A DNA stretch of 64,000 nucleotides from Thermomonas haemolytica (GTDB lineage Bacteria > Pseudomonadota > Gammaproteobacteria > Xanthomonadales > Xanthomonadaceae), in the NCBI RefSeq assembly GCF_004346265.1, contig NZ_SMAP01000010.1, positions 37,989 through 101,988 on the forward strand, written 5' to 3'. This document shows positions 58,353 through 64,000 of the stretch, one piece after another. The position numbers and the translations under genes were made by a program. The stretch's first letter is position 1. Each line of letters starts with the position of its first letter. The notes beneath the pieces are model-generated. The model worked only from the letters and a program-made list of their open reading frames with translations, was not told the DNA's origin and searched no databases.

Positions 58353-59462
58353 CTATCGTTTGGCGTCGGACATGGCGGGCGTGGCCGGGATGCGCGGCTG
58401 CACCTCGCCCACGTCGCCGCACTGCGCGCGGTGGCGCAGCGCCTGGTCCATCAGCACCAGTGCCAGCATCGCCTCGCAGATCGGGGTCGCGCGGATGCCC
58501 ACGCAAGGGTCGTGGCGCCCAGTGGTGACGATGTCCACCACGTGGCCGTCCACGTCCAGCCCCTGCACCGGCAGGCGCAGGCTGGAGGTCGGCTTGAACG
58601 CCACCGACACCGACACCTGCTGCCCGGTGGAAATGCCGCCGAGGATGCCGCCTGCGTGGTTGGACAGGAAGCCGTCCGGCGTCATCACGTCGCGGTGCGC
58701 GCTGCCCTTCTGCGCCACCGCGGCGAAGCCGTCGCCGATCTCCACGCCCTTGACCGCGTTGATCGACATCATCGCCGCCGCCAGCTCTGCATCCAGCTTG
58801 CCATAGACCGGCTCGCCCCAGCCCGGCGGCACGCCGTCGGCCACCACCAGGAGCTTCGCGCCGACCGAATCGCCGGATTTGCGCAGCGCGTCCATGTAGG
58901 CCTCCAGCTCCGGCACCTGCTCCGCGCAGGGCCAGAAGAACGGATTACCTTCGACCGCGCTCCAGTCGTGCGCACGCGGCAGCACGTCGCCGATCTGGAC
59001 CATGCAGCCGCGCACGCTGACGCCGCGCTGCGCCAGCCACTTCTTGGCGATCACGGCGGCGGCCACGCGCATCGTCGTTTCGCGCGCGCTGGAACGCCCG
59101 CCTCCGCGCGGATCGCGGATGCCGTACTTCTGCCAGTAGGTGTAATCGGCATGCCCGGGACGGAACTGCGAGGCGATCTTCGCGTAGTCCTTGCTGCGCG
59201 CATCCACGTTGCGGACCAGCAGCGCGATCGGCGTGCCGGTGGTGATGCCTTCATACACCCCGGACAGGATTTCCACTTCGTCCGCTTCGTGCCGCGCCGA
59301 GGTATGCCGCGTCTTGCCGGTGGCGCGCCGCGCAAGGTCATGCGCGAAGTCTGCAGGCGCGATCGCGATCCCCGGCGGACAGCCGTCGATCACGCAGCCG
59401 ATCGCCGGCCCGTGCGACTCGCCGAAGGTGGTGACGCGCAGCAGGTGGCCGAAGGTGTTCAT
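58353..59462 (-). CDS. aroC: Chorismate synthase
   Basis: A 369-residue FMN-dependent enzyme making chorismate, the precursor for the trp and pab enzymes coded in this window. Signatures are [38 protein letters not shown] and [15 protein letters not shown]. Only a few bases separate it from prmB. Confidence 0.97.
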   Translation of the reverse strand: MNTFGHLLRVTTFGESHGPAIGCVIDGCPPGIAIAPADFAHDLARRATGKTRHTSARHEADEVEILSGVYEGITTGTPIALLVRNVDARSKDYAKIASQFRPGHADYTYWQKYGIRDPRGGGRSSARETTMRVAAAVIAKKWLAQRGVSVRGCMVQIGDVLPRAHDWSAVEGNPFFWPCAEQVPELEAYMDALRKSGDSVGAKLLVVADGVPPGWGEPVYGKLDAELAAAMMSINAVKGVEIGDGFAAVAQKGSAHRDVMTPDGFLSNHAGGILGGISTGQQVSVSVAFKPTSSLRLPVQGLDVDGHVVDIVTTGRHDPCVGIRATPICEAMLALVLMDQALRHRAQCGDVGEVQPRIPATPAMSDAKR

Positions 59463-59466
59463 CGCC

Positions 59467-60423
59467 TCAGAGCAGCCGCCCCGTGGTCGCCGCCGGGGCC
59501 TTGCGGCCTTCGCGGGCGGCGGCCAGCGCGGTGATGCGGGCGTTGTGCTCGATCAGGTCGGCGCACTCGGCCACGAAGATGCCCATCTGGCCCACCTTGA
59601 ACTCCACCCACGCCAGCGGCAGTTCCGGCAGCAGCTTGACCAGCGCGCGCTCGGCCTCACCCACCTCGCAGATCAGCAGACCGTCTTCGGAGAGGTGCAG
59701 CGGGGCGTCGCGCAGGATGCACAGGGCGAGGTCCAGGCCGTCGTCGCCGGCGCGCAGGCCGAGTTCCGGTTCGTGCGCGTACTCGCGCGGCAGCGCGTCG
59801 GTTTCGGCGTTGGTGACGTAGGGCGGGTTGGTGACGATCAGGTCGTACCGCTCGCCCTGCAGGCCGCTGAACAGGTCGGACTTCAGGAAGCGCACGTTCT
59901 CCACGTGCAGGCGCTTTTCGTTCTCGCGCGCCAGCGCCAGCGCGTCGTCGCTGATGTCCACGCCGTCCACGTGCCAGTCCGGGTTGTAGTGCGCCATGGC
60001 AATCGCAATACAGCCGGAGCCGGTGCACAGGTCCAGCGCGCGGCGCACCTCGCGGTCGCCCAGCCAGGGCTGGAAGCCGGCCTCGATCAGCTCCGCGATG
60101 GGCGAGCGCGGCACCAGCGCGCGCGGATCGGACTTGAAGCTGAGGCCCGCGAACCACGCCTCGCCGGTGAGATAGCAGGCGGGAATGCGCTCCTCGATGC
60201 GGCGCAGGAACAGCGCCAGCACCTCTTCCTTCTCGGCCTCGGTGATGCGGGCGTTGCCGTAGGCCGGCGGCAGGTCGTGCGGCAGGTGCAGCGCGTGCAG
60301 GGTGAGCTGGGTGGCCTCGTCCAGCGCGTTGTCGTAACTGTGGCCGAAGGTCAGGCCCGCCGCGTTGAACCGGCTGGCGCCGTAGCGGATCAGGTCGATG
60401 ATGGTCTGCAGTTCCTGGGACAT
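59467..60423 (-). CDS. prmB: 50S ribosomal protein uL3 glutamine methyltransferase
   Basis: A 318-residue SAM-dependent methyltransferase of the HemK/PrmC type. The SAM site is [15 protein letters not shown] and the NPPY motif in [12 protein letters not shown] binds the glutamine. Length and the [20 protein letters not shown] segment fit PrmB rather than PrmC. An ATG four codons upstream (60435) is possible. Divergent from the Sco1 gene. Confidence 0.92.
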   Translation of the reverse strand: MSQELQTIIDLIRYGASRFNAAGLTFGHSYDNALDEATQLTLHALHLPHDLPPAYGNARITEAEKEEVLALFLRRIEERIPACYLTGEAWFAGLSFKSDPRALVPRSPIAELIEAGFQPWLGDREVRRALDLCTGSGCIAIAMAHYNPDWHVDGVDISDDALALARENEKRLHVENVRFLKSDLFSGLQGERYDLIVTNPPYVTNAETDALPREYAHEPELGLRAGDDGLDLALCILRDAPLHLSEDGLLICEVGEAERALVKLLPELPLAWVEFKVGQMGIFVAECADLIEHNARITALAAAREGRKAPAATTGRLL

Positions 60424-60507
60424 GGGCGGCGACACGCGGGCACGGCCGTGAAGTATAGCGGCGGCGCCCCGGTATCATGGCGGCCCGCCCGATGCCCCGC
60501 CAATGCC

Positions 60508-61182
60508 ATGTCCAAACGCCTCGTTCCGATTCTGGTGGTCGCCGTGGTCGCGGCCGCGCTGGGCCTGTGGGCCGCGCAGCGCCTGCAAGGCCCGGCCGCC
60601 CCAGCCGCCTCGACCGCTTCCGCCCTGCCCGCCCCGCGCGCGATCACCCTGCTGCCCACCCCGCGCGTGCTGCCGGCGTTCTCGCTGCAGCAGGCCGACG
60701 GCACCGCGCTGACGCCGGACACGCTGAAGGGCCACTGGACCGCCGTGTTCCTCGGCTTCACCCACTGCCCGGACGTCTGCCCCACCACCCTGACGGAGAT
60801 GGCCGGCGCGCAGAAGCAGTGGGCCGCGCTGCCGGAGGCCACCCGCCCGCGGGTGCTGTTCGTCTCCGCCGATCCCGAGCGCGACACCCCGCAGCTGGTC
60901 GCCCAGTACGCCCACGCCTTCCATCCCGACACCCTGGCCGCCACCGCGCCGCTGCCGCAGCTGGAGGCCTTCGCCCGCTCGCTGTCGCTGGTGTTCATGA
61001 AGGTGCCCGGCCCCAGCGGCGACCCGGCCGACTACAGCATCGACCACAGCGCCGCGCTGGTGCTGCTGGATCCGCAGGCGCGTATGGCCGGCGTGGTGCA
61101 ACCGCCGTTCGACGTGAAGGGCATCGCGGCCGACCTTGAAGCGCTGACCGCCCAGGCCGCCACCCCCGCGAGCGCGGAATAA
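60508..61182 (+). CDS. SCO1/SenC family copper protein
   Basis: A 224-residue thioredoxin-like protein anchored by one N-terminal helix (about 5-22). Copper ligands are Cys87 and Cys91 (HCPDVCPTT) and the distal His in SIDHSAAL. SCO proteins deliver copper to cytochrome oxidase CuA or keep thiols reduced. No oxidase genes lie nearby. Confidence 0.92.
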   Translation: MSKRLVPILVVAVVAAALGLWAAQRLQGPAAPAASTASALPAPRAITLLPTPRVLPAFSLQQADGTALTPDTLKGHWTAVFLGFTHCPDVCPTTLTEMAGAQKQWAALPEATRPRVLFVSADPERDTPQLVAQYAHAFHPDTLAATAPLPQLEAFARSLSLVFMKVPGPSGDPADYSIDHSAALVLLDPQARMAGVVQPPFDVKGIAADLEALTAQAATPASAE

Positions 61183-61223
61183 CCGCGCCAAGGGCTTCCG
61201 TGCTTCAACCACGGCGCCCCCGG

Positions 61224-61306
61224 CAGCCGTCATTCCCGCCCCACACAGCCGTCATTCCCGCCTCTCACGGGCATCACTCCCGCGCCCCAAGGCCGTCATT
61301 CCCGCG
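61224..61306 (+). repeat. Four 22-bp-spaced direct repeats
   Basis: Units with the core CCGTCATTCCCGC recur at about 61224, 61246, 61268 (degenerate) and 61290, a period close to 22 bp. The first two share 17 bases exactly. They lead into a pair of palindromes. The spacing and lack of spacers rule out CRISPR. Confidence 0.8.
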
Positions 61307-61379
61307 AAGGCGGGAATCGCTCCTTGCGATACTTTCCCATCCCGCCAACCCAAGCGATCCCCGCCTGCGCGGGGATGAC
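61293..61379. repeat. Paired palindromes in inverted orientation (REP/dRS3-like element)
   Basis: The palindrome ATTCCCGC-GAAG-GCGGGAAT (61298-61317) and a second, ATCCCCGC-CTGC-GCGGGGAT (61357-61376), face each other; the whole is bounded by GTCAT and ATGAC. The first has the ATTCCC-N8-GGGAAT layout of the Neisseria dRS3 repeat, also common in other proteobacteria. It lies in the leader of psd, 15 bases before its ATG. Confidence 0.75.
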
Positions 61380-61390
61380 GAGCAACTACC

Positions 61391-62233
61391 ATGAGCCCCG
61401 TCACCGCCCTCACCTACGTGCTGCCGCACCGCCTGCTGTCCTCGCTGGCGCGGCGGCTGGCGTATTCCAGAAACTGCGCGATCAAGCAGTGGCTGATCGA
61501 CACTGTCACCCGCAAGTTCGGCGTGGACCTGAGCGAAGCGGCGGAGCCCGACCCCACCGCCTACCCGACATTCAACGCTTTCTTCACCCGCGCGCTCAAG
61601 CCCGGCGCACGCACGCCCGATCCCGACCCGCGTGCCCTGCTGATGCCGGCCGACGGCCATATCAGCCAGTGCGGACCGATCGTGGACGGGCGCATCTTCC
61701 AGGCCAAGGGGCGCAGTTTCACCGCCGCCGAACTGCTGGGCAGCGAGGCCGATGCCGCCCCGTTCCGCGACGGCAGCTTCGCCACCGTGTACCTGTCGCC
61801 GCGCGACTACCACCGCGTGCACATGCCGTGGACCGGCACCCTGCGCGAAACCGTGCACGTGCCCGGCCGCCTGTTCTCGGTGGGCGTGGATGCCGTGGCC
61901 AGCGTGCCGCGCCTGTTCGCCCGCAACGAGCGCCTGGTCTGCCACTTCGACACCGACTTCGGCCCCATGGCGCAGGTGATGGTGGGTGCGCTGCTGGTAT
62001 CGGGCATCGAAACCGTCTGGGGCGGCGTGGAAGTCCCGCCGTATGGCCATGCCATCGTCCGCAAGGACTACCGCGGCAAGGGGATCACCCTGGAACGCTT
62101 CGCCGAGATGGCCCGCTTCAACTACGGCAGCACCGTCATCGTGCTGCTGCCCCAGGGCGCGGCCACGCTGGACCCGGCGCTGCACGCGGAATCCCCGGTG
62201 CGGCTGGGGCAGCGGCTGGCGCTGCGGGAGTGA
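61391..62233 (+). CDS. psd: Phosphatidylserine decarboxylase proenzyme
   Basis: A 280-residue membrane-associated enzyme making phosphatidylethanolamine. It self-cleaves at Gly246-Ser247 ([14 protein letters not shown] in E. coli), the Ser becoming pyruvoyl. Protease-like residues are Asp and His in MPADGHIS and His in [12 protein letters not shown]. Confidence 0.95.
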   Translation: MSPVTALTYVLPHRLLSSLARRLAYSRNCAIKQWLIDTVTRKFGVDLSEAAEPDPTAYPTFNAFFTRALKPGARTPDPDPRALLMPADGHISQCGPIVDGRIFQAKGRSFTAAELLGSEADAAPFRDGSFATVYLSPRDYHRVHMPWTGTLRETVHVPGRLFSVGVDAVASVPRLFARNERLVCHFDTDFGPMAQVMVGALLVSGIETVWGGVEVPPYGHAIVRKDYRGKGITLERFAEMARFNYGSTVIVLLPQGAATLDPALHAESPVRLGQRLALRE

Positions 62234-62267
62234 CGACGGCGATTTACCGATTGGAACCCGGATAAGA

Positions 62268-62293
62268 CAAGGCCCGCAGCGATGCGGGCCTTG
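62268..62293. terminator. Candidate terminator downstream of psd
   Basis: An 11-bp stem (62268-62278 and 62283-62293) with a GCGA loop. The T-run is short. It marks the boundary between the core genome and the AT-rich cassette region. Confidence 0.65.
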
Positions 62294-62341
62294 TGCGTTG
62301 TGGGAGACCGGATATTAGGATGTGAACCTGGCCCAGTTATT

Positions 62342-63322
62342 CTATTTGCCCTTACTGGTGTAGTGCTGGTCCAAAACGTTGAAGACGGCTTGGCTGTACC
62401 ACTCTTGCTTGGCACTCTTCGGGTTGTCGGGGTCAAGCTTCTTGACGTGACAGTAGCGTTTATCTGCCTTCAGTGGCTTGCGAAGATTATGGTACTTCTT
62501 GTTTTGCACGAAGTCGCAGTAGCGCTCGGTACAGGCTTTGGTAAGTGCCGCGTAATTTAATGGGTATTTGTCCTTCAAGTGCTCTTCGGTGAGTTGAACT
62601 TTCGGTGCGCCCGGGTCGTTCGTGACCTGAACCTTGATCGCATCTCCAGCTTTTGACTTGAGGAACTTTAACTCTATGTTGACCGAGACTGCGTAGCCTG
62701 TCACCGGATCATTAGCTGCCTCGAGTGATGAGATGAAGGATGCAACATTTTTCTCTTCTTTGTTGAGAAGGATTGCATCAGATGGTTGCTGATGTTTCAC
62801 GAACGCAAGAGGCATCAGGTAAAAGTTGTATTGCGAAAAGTCGGTGCCAAACCAGGATTGTGCGGCTCTCGCATAGTTCCGAACCGATGCGCTCCCGACT
62901 TCCTGAAGCCTGACAGCGAACACTCTGCTCTTGTTGTAAAAGTGAACTGAGGAGTCTCTGATCTCACAGAGCGCGATGATGTTCTTGTGGGCTGCGTCAG
63001 CTAGCGTCTTCTTTTCAGCCATCTTCTTCGCCAAGTAATCAAGGCTATGCGTGAACGGATTTCCCGAGCCAGTCATTTTTACTTTGGCATGCTTGTACGG
63101 CTTCCCGTTCGGCCGCATTCTCTTCTCGGTAACGTAGAGGGAGCGAACCTTATTGTTGTGGTCCTTAAGCCATTTGGCCTTAAGGAGTAATTCCCATGCG
63201 TTGATGGCAAGTATGGAGAAGGTTTCCTCTCGATACTTGAAATCCGGCTTGTTATAGACCTCAATCGCCGAAACCATCGCGGCGATGCTTTTCTCAACTA
63301 GTTCTTGCGACCGAGCTTTCAT
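62342..63322 (-). CDS. DUF3644 domain protein, possible HEPN-like cassette gene
   Basis: A 326-residue protein. The N-terminal half matches DUF3644 (SAIEVYNKPDFKYREETFSI and LAINAWELLLKAKWLKD). Arg122 and His127 in EIRDSSVHFYN form an R-x4-H pattern as in HEPN ribonucleases, an inference only. The C-terminal half is Lys-rich with no known motif. Its ATG lies six bases from an attC site, which makes it an integron cassette gene. No attC is seen at its 3' end. GC content is near 46 percent, far below that of the core genes. Confidence 0.8.
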   Translation of the reverse strand: MKARSQELVEKSIAAMVSAIEVYNKPDFKYREETFSILAINAWELLLKAKWLKDHNNKVRSLYVTEKRMRPNGKPYKHAKVKMTGSGNPFTHSLDYLAKKMAEKKTLADAAHKNIIALCEIRDSSVHFYNKSRVFAVRLQEVGSASVRNYARAAQSWFGTDFSQYNFYLMPLAFVKHQQPSDAILLNKEEKNVASFISSLEAANDPVTGYAVSVNIELKFLKSKAGDAIKVQVTNDPGAPKVQLTEEHLKDKYPLNYAALTKACTERYCDFVQNKKYHNLRKPLKADKRYCHVKKLDPDNPKSAKQEWYSQAVFNVLDQHYTSKGK

Positions 63323-63328
63323 TAAGGG

Positions 63329-63387
63329 TTAATACCTGAGTCAAGCCTCCCCGCGAAGCGGCGTCGGCTTGAATGAATTTTTTAGGC
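63329..63387 (-). repeat. Integron attC site
   Basis: A 59-bp attC-like site on the minus strand: GCCTAAA inner box (63387-63381), shared core GCCGACGCCGCTTCGCGG (complement of 63351-63368), AAGCC/GGCTT arms and a weak outer box. It separates the RelE-like frame from the DUF3644 gene. Confidence 0.83.
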
Positions 63388-63395
63388 TATATTAA

Positions 63396-63914
63396 TTACT
63401 GGTATGCCTCGCCGCGCGAACTAAACGACAAACAATAAACAATATGCATGCATGTGTCAGGCTTATAAATCAGGCGAGCATCACCAATTCGCAAGCGCCA
63501 TAGGCCGGCGAGCTTTCCCGATAGGGGCTTGCACGTATCTCCCCTTACCGTCATCGGTTCATTAATTAGGTCTAGTAGGCACTCTAGAATTCGTCCCTGA
63601 AGTTTGCGATCTATGCCCTTGGTCTCTTTGACAAAGGCATTTGTTAGAGAGAGAGTCCAAGAGGTGGGCTTGAATGATTTTTCCTTAGCATCTTCGTGCG
63701 GCTCGCGATCATACGGAGCATCTCGACTATGAAGAATTGAGTGCGCTAATCGCGCCTTTGGGGATGGCTGACGAATGCCAATGGCAATCTCAAAAGCCTC
63801 TCGTATCTCGTGCGGATTAGCCCCGAGATCCAGAGCCTCATAAGAATCAAGTTGATTGAGAGATTCGATAATGTTTTCGAGCTCGGCGGTGTCTACTATA
63901 AAATTAGGTAATTC
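63396..63914 (-). pseudogene. RelE/ParE-like toxin domain frame without a start codon
   Basis: A 172-codon frame, open from the TAG at 63917-63915 to the TAA at 63396-63398. There is no ATG, GTG or TTG in its first 100 codons. The C-terminal 80-90 residues match RelE-superfamily toxins: DRKLQGRILECLLDLINEP, RGDTCKPLSGKLAGLWRLR and IGDARLIYKPD. The N-terminal part (about 85 residues, ENIIESLNQLDSYEALDLG and REAFEIAIGIRQPSPKARL) is not recognised and could be an antitoxin or regulatory part. Its stop is eight bases from attC, so it is a cassette gene, probably cut at the 5' end. Confidence 0.65.
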
Positions 63915-63950
63915 CTAGCCAAACCGGACCAGATCAACGAGGATTTGGTC

Positions 63951-64000
63951 ATGAAGCGATGCCCTTCGTGCGAGGGGACAAGGCACTACAAGCTGGCCGA
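63951..64000 (+). CDS. Start of a zinc-ribbon ORF, possibly a transposase, runs off the window
   Basis: Sixteen codons, MKRCPSCEGTRHYKLA, with a CxxC pair that resembles zinc ribbons at the start of some transposases such as IS1595-type. The frame is closed upstream by the TAA at 63909-63911. Too short to classify. If it is an insertion sequence, its left end would lie near 63903-63915, just where the toxin frame loses its start. Confidence 0.3.
   Translation, partial: MKRCPSCEGTRHYKLA

Noticed and set aside
61224..61306. Regular repeats before psd as a CRISPR array
   Set aside because: The repeat period is about 22 bp with almost no spacer, the copies decay and no cas genes are near.

Overview
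The window is a 64 kb piece of a high-GC gammaproteobacterial chromosome, most likely from the Xanthomonadaceae/Lysobacteraceae (Lysobacter, Luteimonas, Thermomonas or a relative). This is inferred from gene order (rpoE-rseA-mucD-lepA; rpmF-fabHDG-acpP-fabF-pabB-pabC-mltG-tmk-holB; yajC-secDF beside tgt-queA; aroC-asd-fimV-truA-trpF-trpB-trpA-accD), from protein sequence and from integron sites of the Xanthomonas/aadA type. No rRNA, phage or CRISPR is seen. There is one tRNA.

Layout. 1-3.6 kb: the sigma-E operon (rpoE-rseA-mucD, with its own sigma-E type promoter) and the start of lepA. 3.7-5.8 kb: a beta-oxidation multifunctional enzyme. 5.8-16.9 kb, minus strand: one long envelope/lipid/replication block from DUF177-rpmF through the fatty-acid genes, folate genes pabB/pabC, mltG, tmk, holB and a PilZ protein, many with 4-bp start/stop overlaps. 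17-25 kb: maf, a GT39 glycosyltransferase, a MoxR-DUF58-transglutaminase operon and a CorC/HlyC-type membrane protein. 25-29.8 kb: a PhnD-like binding protein coupled to a GGDEF-EAL enzyme, trmJ and suhB. 29.9-35.6 kb: secF, secD, yajC, tgt, queA. 35.7-41.2 kb: an Lrp regulator divergent from a class III aminotransferase, then upp, cfa and an APH-fold kinase. 41.3-44.2 kb: a TPP riboswitch followed by a TonB receptor and a PnuT-type transporter, forming a thiamine uptake unit. 45.3-62.3 kb: tRNA-Leu(GAG), secG, tpiA, two oxygenase-like genes, glmM, accD, the trp genes, truA, fimV, asd, aroC, prmB, a Sco1 protein and psd.

Two islands break this core pattern. At 44.2-45.13 kb two small minus-strand genes, a DUF4019-type lipoprotein and a two-helix membrane protein, are each followed by a 60-bp integron attC site and begin next to a core site. 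No integrase gene lies nearby. At 62.3-64.0 kb a clearly more AT-rich stretch holds a third attC between a DUF3644 (possibly HEPN-like) gene and an open frame with a RelE/ParE-like toxin domain, an N-terminal extension of about 85 residues and no usable start codon. A zinc-ribbon ORF, perhaps a transposase, starts just beyond it at the window edge. All three attC sites point the same way and share an 18-base core although 19 kb of core genes separates them. These cassette loci are the most unusual part of the window.

Other points to check: an anthranilate-synthase-like PIAGT motif in PabB, an 18-bp perfect inverted repeat between pabB and pabC, and four 22-bp tandem repeats with two palindromes ahead of psd.
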